Source of the DNA: Brachynemurus nebulosus
Taxonomy: Eukaryota; Arthropoda; Insecta; Neuroptera; Myrmeleontidae
Length of the DNA stretch: 64,000 nucleotides
Assembly (NCBI GenBank): GCA_035578155.1
Contig: JAPWDM010000005.1
Location: forward strand, 40,810,365-40,874,364
Reading direction: 5' to 3'
The notes beneath the pieces are model-generated. The model ran no database searches, was not told where the DNA came from, and worked only from the letters and a program-made list of their open reading frames with translations. A program made the position numbers and the translations under genes. Within the stretch, counting starts at the first letter, position 1. Every line of letters starts with the position of its first letter. Positions 46,801 through 59,519 of the stretch are shown here, one piece after another.

Positions 46801-47357
46801 TATATTTACTATACACATAGTAATTGAAATTTGTTCTGTAGACATATTTTGTATTATTTTCAATGAATTTTATTAAACGCAAAATGGAAGAGGAACAACA
46901 GAATACCATAGCCGTAACCTTGACCGACAAATTTTTAATCTATTTGTTCAGTTTTTTGTATAATAAAAACCTACAAACATAATATATGATTCTCAGTAAT
47001 TAGTTTGTTAGCTGATTTAATGGTTTTTACATTGAAAATTAATCAGAAGTTTTTTGTTTACCTTGCAGGTGAGGTAAATGATGAAGAAGATAACAGAAAG
47101 ACGATTAAAGTTTTTGGAAAAATTTTTTGATGCATTTCTTGGCTTGATTGCTGGTGCCAATAGTTTTGTATAAACTAAGTAATTTTTTTGCTTCGGCTTA
47201 ATATTCTGTCCCATCGCTACTAGCAGTATTATTGTAACGATATTTTTTTGAAAATTTGAATGATAATTATGGATTTTTTGCTGTTATTTCTTTCTTTTTT
47301 ACAGGGAGAGAAAATTTGAATAAAAACATGATCAATAAATTTACAAATTTGATGCCT
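43806..47357. other. AT-rich DNA with one GC-rich spot
   Basis: At 44400-44545 the sequence becomes GC-rich (cttggcccggcgagagggga; gggtaacccggtaaagggcc), with an inverted pair taggacttttcc/gggaaagtccta at about 44403 and 44439. The word ggaccgtaat occurs twice near 44630 and 44672. A minus frame at 45827-46048 starting MAETLGKALTSGHYKLRMFG is not recognised. The remainder shows no structure. Confidence 0.4.
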
Positions 47358-47365
47358 ATACATGG

Positions 47366-47832
47366 TAGTGATGTCGGATAATTAATCGATTAATCGGTTT
47401 AGTCGATCAATTTTGTTTACATTTAGTATTTTTTTAATCGACTATTTTACCCTCGACTAAATGACTAAAATGATTGATATTTTTTTAAATGACTGAAAAC
47501 AACTAATCTAACAGTTTTTCTGCATTATTTATTAGACTCGAAAAAATGAAAACTAAAGATTATTCTTTTGTATGATTTTTTACTTTTATGTGAATAATAT
47601 ATTGTAATATGTAATTTTTTTTTCGATAAAAAAAATTAAAAATAAAAGTAATTAAATTCAAAACAGTGTTTTGGAAAGAGTTACATAGGTTACCCTATTC
47701 ATAAACTCGACTAAAAATTTAGTCCATTAATCAACTATTCTATGCTCGATATTTTCGAATAATGACTAATTTTGTCGGAAAAACCGCTTTAGTCGATTAA
47801 TTGACTAACTGCATCTTGACTCGACATCACTA
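47366..47832. mobile_element. Non-autonomous hAT-type element
   Basis: A perfect 8-base duplication, atacatgg, flanks the element at 47358-47365 and 47833-47840. The ends are TAGTGATGTCG and its inverse CGACATCACTA. The interior is rich in tcgactaa/ttagtcga words in both orientations (for example near 47401, 47453, 47790), which may be subterminal sites. No transposase frame in 467 bases. Confidence 0.92.
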
Positions 47833-47837
47833 ATACA

Positions 47838-48204
47838 TGGTGGCAACAATACTGGAAAACCTGGAAAACCTGGAAATGTCAGGGAATTCTAAACTATCTG
47901 GAAAAGTCAGGGAATTTTACCAGAAGACTAGAAAAAATTGATTTTTATAATTTTGTTTATTTAGGGACAAAACTTCAATCAATTTTTCACTTGTTTTGAG
48001 ATTAGATTTAAAAATTGGCGCGGATTTCGTTTTTTTTTTTTTTGCTCGTCAAAATGTAAAATTATCAAGAAATTTTTTTTAGCTTTTTGGGATAAAATAC
48101 GGGCGGAATTTTTCATAAAATAGTCAGGGAATTTTTTAATAAAATTTCTGGAAAACCTGGAAAAGTCAGGGAATTTGACCTCCAAAAATCTGTGGCCACC
48201 ATGC
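47838..48204. mobile_element. Inverted-repeat element next to hAT insertion
   Basis: The ends ATGGTGGCAAC (left) and ATGGTGGCCAC (right, reverse complement) bound an interior that begins with ctggaaaacctggaaa and tcagggaatt repeats and ends with ctggaaaacctggaaaagtc in the same orientation. The left tip overlaps the right copy of the hAT duplication, so hAT inserted exactly at its edge. Superfamily not assigned; no duplication of its own was found. Confidence 0.6.
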
Positions 48205-48788
48205 TATGAATCTATATCACAGCTTTGAACTTCTTCTTTACTTTTCTCGAGAACTAATTCTTATAATTTGAAGTTAGATATTTCTCTCAAACATTGGCCA
48301 ACTTACAAACTTTTTTACGATTTTAAATATTCGGAACTTCCGTAAATTCTTGGTACATCAGGCATAAAGTAATTATTAGATTTAAAAAAAAAAAAAAAAA
48401 ACTCTAACAGTTATGATTCTATGATGGTCGATACTGAAATTTACAATAATAGAAGTCATTTATAACGTTTCCACATTCGAATCAAAAATTTGTAAAATAT
48501 AACAAAATTTGGTGTTTCTTGATAATTCGATGTAATTGCATATTTGAATATAATTTCCTATTCTTCATAAAGATACTTTACCCTTGAGGCAAAGTTCGTA
48601 TTTTTGACAGTCCTCGCAAACGACTGAAAAAATTTGGTAGTTGATAATTTAATTTTAGGTTTCAGACCATACAGAGCTTTTTAAGAAAAATAATTTTTTT
48701 TCGTAAAGTTAACATAAAAAAATTTTTCATGTGATTCCAACTTAAGTAGACACAATTAGATGACCAACTGGTACACTGTTTTGACAAC
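48205..48788. other. AT-rich DNA, nothing assigned
   Basis: No element or frame was recognised; a poly-A run lies at 48382-48400. Confidence 0.5.
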
Positions 48789-48790
48789 TA

Positions 48791-49020
48791 GGGTAAAAGC
48801 CCCCTTTGTGGAACGGTATCTAATACTGGAACAGTTTTGACATTTACATATTTATTTGTTTAATTAAGTAAGAAAACTTTAAATGCGAGGTGAATTTAAG
48901 TTGAAAAACAATCATTCTATTAATAATAATTTTTGTTATCAGACGTTTCTTTCAGAAATAACTTCATTAATATGTAAATGTTCATAATTAGATACCGTTC
49001 CACAAAGGGGGCTTTTACCC
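48791..49020. mobile_element. TA-flanked MITE, copy 1
   Basis: The ends gggtaaaagccccctttgtg and its inverse cacaaagggggcttttaccc form long inverted repeats that continue through gaacggtatctaat. TA lies on both sides (48789-48790 and 49021-49022). It is 230 bases long with no coding capacity. TA flanks fit the Tc1/mariner group. Confidence 0.82.
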
Positions 49021-49202
49021 TAATACACTTTAAATGAAATTGTTGCCGTCGTACAGCGGGAGGTTGCAACTAATCAGGAATTAATTCACTTGATGTCTTA
49101 CAGCTTCAGTGACCATCACTGACGCTTATTCAACCGCTTAAAAGTAAATTACTAAAATGCTGTATGCCAGAATTCGCTGATTTTATTCTTTAAATGTAAT
49201 GT

Positions 49203-49427
49203 AAAAGCCCCCATTATGGAACGGTATCTAATTATGAACATTTACATATTAATGAAGTTATTTCTGAAAGAAACGTCTGATAACAAAAATTATTATTAAT
49301 AGAATGATTGTTTTTCAATTTAAATTCACCTCGCATTTAATGTTCCTTTACTTAATTAAATAAATAAATATGTAAATGTCAAAACTGTTCCAGTATTAGA
49401 TACCGTTCCATAATGGGGGCTTTTATG
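49203..49427. mobile_element. Same MITE, copy 2, opposite orientation
   Basis: The ends taaaagcccccattatgg and its inverse bound an interior that is the reverse complement of copy 1: tatttctgaaagaaacgtct, aataatagaatgattg-type words, aattcacctcgcatttaa. Only about 180 bases separate the copies, so together they form a large inverted pair. Confidence 0.82.
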
Positions 49428-49439
49428 TTACTCAAGTTT

Positions 49440-52400
49440 TTTATCATTGGATTTTTAGCAGTAAGTATTTAATATCAGTGTGTTTTGAGGGTTAACCGCA
49501 TTAGCTGGGTGTTAAAAATAATTTTTAACAGTTTTTATCTCACAAACTATAAATACGTCAGAATCGATTAAAATTTTCACATTTTACTTATTAAACATTC
49601 AAAATAAAATTCAAAAACCATTCATTCATCTTTAGAATGCTCTATACTAGTGCGTCAACCACCTTTCAAGTCATGAATGTTTTTCGGATCAGAATTGTTC
49701 AGTTACAATTTATTTGGGAAAAAACATTTGCATCGTGCAAAAATTTTATAACAAAGCAAATTATGTATTATAATTTATGATATCTATATAGTTTATTTAA
49801 TTATCAGTTATGGCACAAAATGTGTACACAAAAAATTAACAATATCATATTAATACGACTTTTAAAAATAAATTTATTTAAATTTTATGTATTGGGCAGC
49901 AAAAAAAAATGTATAAAAAACAAAAAACGAGAGACTGTTATTTTAATATTGATAATTGTAATTGTTTATAATTATATGGCTCGATTGCGTAGACTAGGTT
50001 TCTATGGTCTGATATATCTAATATTTAGCTTGCAATTTGCATTAAATGGGTGGCGTTTCCATAGGTTTAGATCCTCAATTCAGGTTCTATCAGAAAATAA
50101 AATTGTTTCAACAGGAAATGTTATATATCGCTGTTTTTTTTTTTTTAGTAGTACCTATCTATAAAAAAAAACTATTCAAACTAGTAATTAAACAATGACA
50201 AATCTAATTCGCTCCTTTGTTCAGTTTTAAAATAAATGCGGGTTACATTTTTTTTTCCGAAACGTTGACAATATTTCCTCCACGAGTGCACACACCTTTC
50301 AAAACTGACTAAACCAAAAAAAAAGTACCAAAACTATTGAAACTGTTATTAAGAGCAATTAAGTTTTTGTCAAATTTTGATTTACCAGAGTCATGTTATT
50401 ATGTAGATTTGTATACCTACATGATATGAGTTGCTTACGTTTGTGTTCGCTTACTCATTATATGATTGTTTTGTCCAGAGATACGTTACAAGATAAAAAT
50501 TTAATTTAAATTCATTGCACTAAAAGTTCCGTTATAAGTGTGTCTTGACAAATACGGATAACATGCAGTGGCGTTTTCTTGGAAATTCAGTTGGAATTTT
50601 TAAAGGAGTGTTCCAACCTTTTTGTTTAGCTTTCGTTATAGAATCATTGAGCCTTCCAATTAGGTAACATATTATTGTTGGAAAATTAACAATTCAAGTT
50701 TGTTCTAAAGGTTTTTCGAAAGAACGTGAGTGAGAATAACAAGAAATCGTTTCATGAAAAAGTTTTATTTCCTGTAGAACTTCGATTAAATTATGGCATA
50801 GCTGACAAGAACATTCAACCTATAGGTTAGGTACATTATAAATACGAAGGATGGTTTACTTTACTGCTGTCCAATGTCTTAAAATGTAACCAACAAAAGA
50901 TTTAAAAATTATATATATATCTAGGATTTAATGAGGCATTTTTAGCCATTTTCAAATATTAGTAAATTTGAAATTTCAGATATTGTCATATGACCTAAAT
51001 TAACTTTAGTTAATTGTTAAACGCCAGAAATTCAACCAGTTATAGTTAACTGACGAATTAATTGACATTTGTGAAACAAAAATTGTTATTTTAGATTGAA
51101 GTATAAACGTTAATATGCAGTTAACATTTATTAAGGAGATATTCCAGTCTAGAGGCTCCATTTTGAGGTGATTTTATAACGTAAACATTTTTAGTATCCA
51201 TTTTTTTAACAGTTTTTTTATTAATATTTGAAAAGTATAAAAATGTATAAAAATTTTAAAAAAATTCAAAATTCAAATCGGTACAGGTCGACAAAGTGGC
51301 GACTCAAAAAAAAGGTGTCTTCGGGTTGATGTGATTCCAATCCTCCTGGTGATCTGAAACAAAAAATTTTAGTTTTCTTAATAAACAAGGATGTAGAATT
51401 AGTTGGACGTAACCGATTTGAACAAATAAATTTTTTCGCAAAATGGTGTTCATTTAAAAAAAAACTCATTTTTTGGTCTCCTTTTTTCAATTTTGGAAAT
51501 TTTTTAAAAATAGTAAAAAAAATTCCATAAACCCCTACGTCGGACCAATTTTGATAGTATTTAGAAGGTCTGTACCAAATTTCAAGTAAATCGGTGCATT
51601 AGAACTTGAGATATCATGTAAACCGTGTCGAAGAAAGTATAAGTTTCGAATAATTTATATTAAAAATTTGAATTTAACACTGAAAAGATACACAGTACAC
51701 AGGGAAATAATTCGAATTTCCGTAAATCCGTTTAGAAGCTTATTCTTAAAGGTCTGAACTTTGAAAGTCATGAACTGACATTTATGAAATTAGGCATAAG
51801 ATTTTTTATTCATATTGGCACTGTATTTGGGCACTGTATCATTAGGGTCGCCACTGTAAATACAAATACGTAACTGTATGATTATGAATATATATTTTTT
51901 TGTGATAATAATGACAAATTAATAATTAAAATAAATATGTTTAATAACTACATTCCCTTTGATATTTTAGATGTCAAGGTCAAATGTTGTATTAATTTGA
52001 ATGTATACCTATCTACCGTAATTTTTTTTCTTTTTAAATACCACACACAACGCCACCAAAATGTACCTTTGTTTTAATATCAATTCACCTAATTTATTAT
52101 TTAATTAGTCTCTGAAAAAAAGCAACAAACACATTGCAATTAAATGTAGTTATTTATTAATTAACAATTTTTTAATATGGAGAGAGAGGGTGTACAGTGC
52201 GCGTTTGTTGCCCAAAAAAAGAAACAACACCAAAACTAATTTGTGTACAATTCAAAAAATTATTGAATTTTAATTTATATTCGCGAATGTGATCAACCAA
52301 AAAAATACGATCTTTGTTAATTTATTTTAATTTTTGAAAGTAGAAGGTCCACATTTTCCAACCGACAAAGATTCCCAATAGCAATACCAATAATAAAATA

Positions 52401-53270
52401 TTTAAATTGTTTGCAAATGTTTTTTCTTTCTTTGTAATGAAAAATGAAATGAGGAGTGATTGTCTAACACACTTGCATGAGTTTACTTACAGTTTCCTCA
52501 GTCTTCGGTGCTATTCTGCTAATGATCAGAACTTGGTTAAATCGAATTCTGGGCTATTTTTTTCGAAAACTATTCAATATTTTGCAAGTTTTATTTCTTA
52601 AAACCTTATTTCCTTTGTCGAGGACTACACTTTCACCAAGTTCTATCAAAAAAATTTTACTTTTTTAAGATATGAGCAGTTGAAAAGATAGCGATTTTTA
52701 GAGGTTTTTTCATAATAGCTAATTTATTTATGCACTAGTTCTACAGTTCTTCAACTTTTGTATGAAACTTTTTTTTGTACAAAGTCTAGTTTTTTAGAAG
52801 CGCAAAAAACTGTTTTTGGCTTATTTGATTGCCATTATGAAAAATTCTGTAACGATTCAACTCTTTTTAAAAAGTTTATCGAATTTTACGGAATTTTGTA
52901 TCTTTTCATATCTTTCCTAATACTAGGTACTATTTTTGGCAAGAAAACAGGATTTTTTCAACGGTAATTCTTGTTATTTAAAATATTTTAAATCCACTAA
53001 CCCTATTAACATTAAAATTCTAGCTTTAGAAACGTAGAAGATCAGGGAAACTCATTTTTAGCAAATTTTAAGCTGCATCATTACAATTACTGGACTAAAA
53101 ATTATATAAAAAAATATTTTTTTTAATTCTTGGAGGTATAGGTCTCTGAAATGATTCCTTACACGAAATATTGATTAGAACTTTTTTGAGCCAAACTAAC
53201 ACCCTCCCCCATTTTAATACTAAAATTTTTTTGGAATGGTTGATTGGCAATATGTGCGCATGTTATTGTG
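49440..53270. other. AT-rich DNA, nothing assigned
   Basis: Several frames are open (49820-50164, 52407-52601, 52758-52967) but all give low-complexity or unrecognised peptides. No terminal repeats were found. The spot near 51300-51360 (gtgattccaatcctcctggt) is slightly richer in GC. Confidence 0.45.
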
Positions 53271-53274
53271 TCAA

Positions 53275-53400
53275 CATTACGCCAAATTTCAAATTTCTAA
53301 GTTCCGAGAAAAACCTCGGTGACAGACGGACAAACAGACGGATGGACACGAAAGTGATCTTGCAAGTGTTCTGTTTTTTTACATGTATAGAACCCTAAAG
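53275..53400 (-). repeat. Dispersed insect repeat, copy 2
   Basis: cagacggacaaacagacgga, gacacgaaagtgatctt and tagaaccctaaag are the reverse-strand counterpart of the copy at 41075-41180. A 3' edge at gaaccctaaa is typical of this family in insects as I remember it. Confidence 0.6.
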
Positions 53401-53404
53401 ATGG

Positions 53405-54272
53405 TATAAAAACTAGATTTTTAGAAAATCAAAATCATGTCATGTTGTTCATTATATTGGTTTCTCACTCTAATAAATATATCCGATTTTAATTACTTTA
53501 TAGGAGGAACTTCAAGTCATTCTTAACTTTATTTTTAATAAGTCTTAGCACCAAAAAATAATATTATTTTAATAGGATAGGACGTTTTTTTAAGATTAGA
53601 GTCAGTTTAGTAGTAAAATACGGTACTTACCCTTATTCATATCAACTAAGTCTTGTCTAATAATTTACAGATCATTTCTTTTACTCCATTCCCCTTGGAA
53701 TTGTATCCGTAATATGTTATAGTTTAAACGTAGTGATTACTAACAGTTGATTACGAAGTTTGTACGAATATTAAGAACAGTTTTAAGTTTCTTAATTACC
53801 AATGTTCAACTCAGGTGAGTCCAAACAAATTCATTTCTTGTATAATACTTTAAGGTAGTCGAAAAACGATTTGTCAAAGGATTTTAACGAAACTTCTCTA
53901 GACATTTATTTAATTCAATACCAACAATACGAGCCTATACCGAAAAAAAATTGACCGGCCCAATTTTGAGAAATTCGGTTTTAAAGTTTTGTAATTTTTA
54001 CACGAGCTTTTATGGGAAGCTGGCATATTCACACGTTTTTTTTGAATAAAATGAAAACGTGCCAAAGAAATTTAATAAAAATTTAATACATATATAACAA
54101 ATAAGAATTATTGACCGCGCCGTTTTTGAAATATAATTTATACACATCATTTTACAACGTTTTTACAACGCTTTTTCAACAATGTTTTTTATATTGCTAC
54201 AACATAAGCGCGCGGAAATTCAAAAAAACAAGTGGTATACAAATATAATAACTGAAGAATATTAATACATTA
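53405..54272. other. AT-rich DNA, nothing assigned
   Basis: No element or gene was recognised. The segment tttacaacgtttttacaacg at about 54152 is a short local duplication. Confidence 0.5.
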
Positions 54273-54273
54273 A

Positions 54274-54631
54274 CGTAAAAGCCCCTATACCGGAACACTA
54301 TTTTTAGGTGTGCTCCGGTATAGGGGCTTTCCAGGAATAGGGGCTAACACCCATGTTTTTTTCTTAATAACCACGAAGGAAAGTTTTTTTAATCCAATGA
54401 ATACGTTTTTAAAAAAATACAACCCAAAAATTTTTATTTATTAATGTTTTTGCTATATCCAAACAAAGAAATATTAATGACACTAGGAGTTGGGAACCGA
54501 TATACAAACAGACGTGTAATATGAGTAATATGACACAAAGAGTGACATCTAGACGTCAAAGTAGGAAACATAGAGTGGGTTAAGTATCAGACGTAAATAA
54601 AGGATCAAAATACTATATTCAACAAAAATTG

Positions 54632-54718
<87 letters not shown>

Positions 54719-54815
54719 AAGGAAACATTAAATGCGGGGTGAATTTAAATTGAAAAATAATCACTCTATTAATAATAATTTTTGTTATCAGAGGTTTCTT
54801 TCAGAACTAACCTGA
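54274..54815. mobile_element. Diverged relative of the 48.8-kb MITE
   Basis: The left part is a tight hairpin: gtaaaagcccctataccgga at 54275 pairs with tccggtataggggcttt at 54315-54331. The right part (54716-54815) repeats the MITE interior: aagtaaggaaacattaaatg, ggtgaatttaaattg, ttgttatcagaggtttcttt. A long TA tract lies between. It may be one rearranged member or two adjoining relatives. Confidence 0.6.
54637..54714. repeat. (TA)n microsatellite
   Basis: Thirty-nine uninterrupted TA dinucleotides inside the diverged MITE relative. Confidence 0.98.
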
Positions 54816-54819
54816 CTAT

Positions 54820-57090
54820 CTCGCACCAAATACCTTAAATCTTCGTACCCAATAGCTTTCTTATTTTCAAAATTTTTTTTATTTTTACAAACAGATAAGT
54901 AAGTATTTATTAGATATTATTTGCGACAGGAAATTGTGGAAGAATGGCCGTTGATGGTTAACAGAGAATTATAGAAACACAACTGCAAAATAATTGGCAA
55001 TTTAGATTTATATTTACAAAAATATTTGATATTTTTATAATTACGCAATTTAACGTAAGCAAATATTATATTAAAAATAGACGTTTTGAACTAAAAAGTA
55101 GATAAGAATTAAATTTAACACATGCCTTGGTGCGTGCACTTAAAATTGATATCTTATCATTGATATGCAAACTTATAATCAGTCTCACTTTGTGTATTCG
55201 TTTTAGATGAAAATAACACAAATATGATGAAAAAAATCATAAAAAATACTTCCATTAACATTTAAATGTTTAGAAAATTATCTTTCACAATAAACATGTA
55301 TTTTAAAAGCTACTCCTCACAGTTTCCCTATTAAAAATTATCGGTAGGTAAATTGTAGATATTTACTTGTTATTGCGTCTTTTTTGTGTATTCGACATTT
55401 AAAACTTCAAACGCTTCCTGTTTAAACAATTCCAATTGTAAATCAGTAAAAGAAATAATTGACAAAAATAATTTAATTTTTTTATTAATTACGAAATGAG
55501 CAATAATATTAATTTATCTTGTACAAATAATTAACAAACTGTAATTAAAATAATTAGTTTATTCAATATTTGTTCTTTTTTTCTGTATATGGAAACATTT
55601 ATATGATTTAATTGAAACTGTAACTGTATTATTGATATTTCCCCCCAAAAAATTTTTTTATTACTAAAAGTTTATTAAACAATAAACCTTTGTGTACCAT
55701 TTTTGAAAAACTTATTAGATTGTTTTTAGACAATGTTTCTTGATAAATGAATAAGTGTCTTAAGTAAACAAGGAGTCACTTGCAAATATTTATTTGTTTT
55801 CTCAATTACATAGATTAACAAAACGCACTTTATCGTTTGAAACTAAAACTTGGAAACGTGCTTAAAACGCTGAATTTACAAGACTTTTAAATAAATAGTT
55901 TGATAAACATTGAAGGTGTATGTTGGTTGGCTGATAACCTTGTATTACTACTTCATCTGGTTTTTGTTTTTAAAATAAAAAATTGCACTTTTAAAATAGA
56001 ATCAATTTTTTGAATAGGATCAAAAAAATCAAATGAAATTTGTAATTTCTTTTAACATTTTATTTTTATTTAATATCAGAAATTACAAAAGTTATATAAA
56101 GTGTTTTTAAAAATTAAAATTTGATAAGTAGCTTATAAGTCTGATGACTGTAATAATTAAGACGGCAGGGAAAAAAGAGGTGTATTGTTACGAAAAATTT
56201 TAGAAAAATCTTATTTTCGTTTTTGAGCATAAAACATGAAACTTCCATATTTTTTAATAGGTACATTAAATATTTATGCCTTGAGAATTATACAATATTG
56301 TAATAAAAAATTTAGAGGGATTTTATCAATTTTCGAAAATGTAAAATTATTATTTTTTCAACTCAATTGGCAAATTTTCTAATCAGTCCAGCCTTGTATA
56401 ATTAGGTAATTGGTCGCACCATAGTATTAACACAAGGACATTTTTATTTTTAAAAATTTAACTAAAATTTTAATTAATATTTTGTGTGGCATGAGCCGTT
56501 TTATCATGTGAGCCCATAGGCTGCAACCTATATAATTGCCTGTGCTTAAATATGGCTCTGCTTTGAAAAACTTGGCAACTTTGTCAATATTTTGTTGCCT
56601 GCTTCTATGCACCTCATATTTGTTCATTATTATATAAAATGTATGTTTATTCACGTATTGCCTCTAGTCATCCCTTTTTCATCCCTTTTAACCTCTAGCT
56701 TAATCTAAACTTCGTGCCTTTATGATTTTCTGCCAAAAACATTAAAATAAACAAAAAAAAATTAATGCTTGTGGGTGTCCAATAGCAAAAAATTTTATTA
56801 AAATAACAATTTTTTCAATAAAAACATAATTTTTTAAATGAAGTTCATAAGTAACTTTACTAAATTTTTCCCTATTCACCCTTATATCACCCTCCACAAC
56901 ATTCTGCCCCATACTGCTAAAATTGTATTTGTAATATTATAATGCTTAATTATTTTCTTAAATTTTTAAAAATAACTTCGATATTTCACAATTTCTGATA
57001 AACTTTGAGCTACTGAGATATTATACCTACTTATTTCCTCAATTTTTTCTCTGTGACCTTTAAATTTAAAAAAAAAATTGTGACTGCATT
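54820..57090. other. AT-rich DNA, nothing assigned
   Basis: Very AT-rich throughout; the minus frame at 56427-56654 matches nothing I know. No repeats or hairpins of note. Confidence 0.5.
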
Positions 57091-57242
57091 AAAGTCACGT
57101 GGTTGAAGTGAAAACTTCAGCAGCGTTACTGTTTTCATTATACCCTAACCATTACAGATTTCATTATAACATTAGGTACTATTTTCATTATATTGTATCT
57201 TTATGCTATATGATCTTTAAATTAAAGAAAAAGTGGCTTGTA

Positions 57243-57415
57243 TCTCTTATCTGGCTTCACATTTCACACTTCAATAAAAAAAAAAAAAAAATTGACCTTT
57301 TTCGAGACCGTAATAAATTTTATGACTTTTTTTGGTAAAAATATTTTATCCTTTTAAATTTTCAGTATTTTTAAATTGCGTTAAAAAAAAAGTTTAAGTT
57401 CTATATCGGTTTATA
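57243..57415 (+). repeat. Left arm of 2.4-kb inverted composite
   Basis: From tctcttatctggcttcacat to aaaagtttaagttctatatc, this 173-base stretch is repeated inverted at 59520-59689. It includes a poly-A run, acctttttcgagaccgtaat and ggtaaaaatattttatcc. Identity by eye is above nine bases in ten. Confidence 0.85.
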
Positions 57416-57436
57416 TGTAACTTAACAAAAATTAAT

Positions 57437-58086
57437 ATCTAAATAATATTATAAATGTGAAAGTTTGGATGTTTAGATGTTTAAATTTGTTCGATGTTTA
57501 AATTTTATCCCGGTTGCAAGTCCTTGAGGGATACAAAAACAATTATTCAAACACACCCCAAAAAACAAAACTCAATTCGATGAAATTTGGTACACTGACA
57601 TTATTTATCCTGAGTTAACAAATAGGATAATCTTATCCCGACTAAAGGTTCCTGTAGGATGACTGAACCGAATTCGATTAAATAAAATATAGAGACAGTA
57701 TTTACTATGAGCACATGTAGTTAGAATTTTAATAACACGTAGAATAGTTTTATCCCGATTGAATGTTCCCAGGGGATGCAAAAGAAATTCCAAAATCATG
57801 TCCAAATAATTAAACAGAATTTGATAAAATTTTGTACACAGACATGATTAATCCTGAATTAACGCATAGGCTAATCTTATCCTGATTAAAGGTTCCTGTA
57901 GGATGACTGAATCGAATTTGATAAAATTTAATATACAAACGTTATTTACTATGAACACATATATAGTAATAATTTTAGTTCAATCGGGATAGTTTAATCC
58001 CGATTGAAGGTTTCCGGGGGAAGAAGGGGAGACACAAGGGGGGGGGCTTAATTCAATGCGGGTGAAGCCGCGGGTCAGACTTAGTT
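57437..58086 (+). mobile_element. Helitron-like (HINE-type) candidate
   Basis: The segment starts tctaaataatattataaatg and ends at a short hairpin (GCGG, loop GTGAAG, CCGC at 58058-58071) followed by cttagt. A small GC hairpin shortly before a CTRR-T-like end is the mark of Helitron 3' ends, and internal tandem repeats are usual in Helentron-derived short elements. The terminal word here has one extra T compared with CTAGT. Insertion between A and T cannot be proved without an empty site. No helicase frame is present. Confidence 0.4.
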
Positions 58087-58325
58087 ATATTATAAAAATG
58101 TGTTGAAATGATTATGGAAATTCATAGTGAATGCAATAGCAATAATAATACATAGGATAGTTTTATCCCAATTGAAGGTTCCCGGTGGAAACAAAATCAA
58201 CTGCTAAATCACATCCAACTAACTAAATCGAAGTCGATGAAATTTATAGTACACACAGAGACACTATTTACCCTGATCTAACACATGGTGTAATCTTATC
58301 CCGATTAAATGTTCCTGTGGGATTC
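57501..58325 (+). repeat. Alternating tandem array, about 120-base unit
   Basis: Two unit types alternate. Type A is taatcttatcccgattaaag with gttcctgtaggat (57629, 57871, 58291). Type B is atagttttatcccgattgaa with ggttcccgggggat (57745, 57990, 58157). A more diverged unit starts at 57501. Spacing is mostly 115-125 bases, with wider gaps around the hairpin at 58058. Shared words between units include gatgaaattt and tgaattaac. The array continues past the hairpin, so two fragments may adjoin. Confidence 0.75.
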
Positions 58326-58339
58326 AATATTATTTAATT

Positions 58340-58830
58340 ATAATAGCAGCAAAAAATCAGAGATCCTTTGATCCTTTGAAAATTTGAAAAACTTGTAGTG
58401 CGATTTTAAACCATTTTTGAACAATTTACATAGCCATATTTTCAAAACGGGGGTGGGGCAGAATTTAATTAATAATATTCGATATTTTCGTAATTATACA
58501 GTTAATTTAATTCCCAAAGAATGAATGTAGTAATTATTTACTGTCCTATAACTGGATTAAAATTGGATTTTTCCGCTATATTCAAATTCTCAGAAAAATA
58601 TTACCTGAAACTATACATATATACTTAGTTTTTAGGGATTTGCAATTGTCTGTAATAATTACCTACAGTGTGGACTTGAAAATTTCGGACGTAAAAAAAA
58701 CATATGAATTGCATTCCGCGGTCACAGGGTACATTTGTCCTCACTGAAGAGGAGAAGCATGATTCCTAACTCAGAAGAATTGTTTTATAATTATATAGAA
58801 GCAATAAAATACTTTTTTCCACAATAAAAT
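58340..58830. other. AT-rich DNA, nothing assigned
   Basis: No structure was recognised between the array and the TCTG tract. Confidence 0.5.
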
Positions 58831-58832
58831 TT

Positions 58833-59196
58833 CCTCGTCTGTCTGTCTGTTTGTTTGCCCCGTCTGTCTGTCATGTCTTACCGTGTGTCTTGTCTGTATG
58901 TCAGTCCTGTCCTATTAACTGGCTGTATGTTCTGTGTCTGTCTGTCGGTTTAGTCTACAGTCTGTCTGTCAGTCATTCCTGTTTGCTTGTTCGTCTGTCT
59001 GTATTTTAATTTTATCCTGTCTGTCTGGCTGTCTTTTTTGTCTGCCCGTCAAATCCTGTCTGCCTGTTTATCCTGTCTGTCTTGTATAATAGTCCTGTCT
59101 GTCCGTCTACCAGTCCTGTCTGTCTGTTAATCGGTCTTGTCTGTTTGTCAGTCGGTCCCATCTGTCTGTCTACTAGTCCTTTGTCTGTCAATGTCT
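58833..59196 (+). repeat. Imperfect TCTG microsatellite/minisatellite
   Basis: Runs of tctgtctgtctgt are interrupted by cctgt-, cggt- and tagt-containing variants for about 360 bases. The minus frame 59012-59236 is only the translation of this repeat (TDRQTG-type units) and is not a gene. Confidence 0.9.
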
Positions 59197-59519
59197 GTAT
59201 ATCCATTTTCGTGTGACGTAACATATGTAACATCAAAGTATGTTATGAAAAAGAAAATTATTTTAAATTATTAACTGTTATGGAAATCATTACGCTATAA
59301 AAATTATCATAAATTATTTACTTAGTTTGCTTATCATAGTTAATTCAATTTCAAATAAGAAAAAATTATTTATTAAAATTATTAAATTTACCTAATAAAA
59401 TTACTGCTATGTCAGAAAAATCAGCCGATAAAATAAAGTTCACAATCTAATTGGCATTTTGAAATTCCCAACTTTAATGCAAGCAATATCAAGGATCTAT
59501 GATTTTTTGCTTCGTCACA

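Noticed and set aside
48789..49430. The two MITE copies as one long inverted-repeat transposon
   Set aside because: Each copy has its own pair of inverted ends, so two separate insertions explain the pattern better.
59012..59236. Minus-strand frame with TDRQTG-type repeats
   Set aside because: It is only the translation of the TCTG microsatellite.
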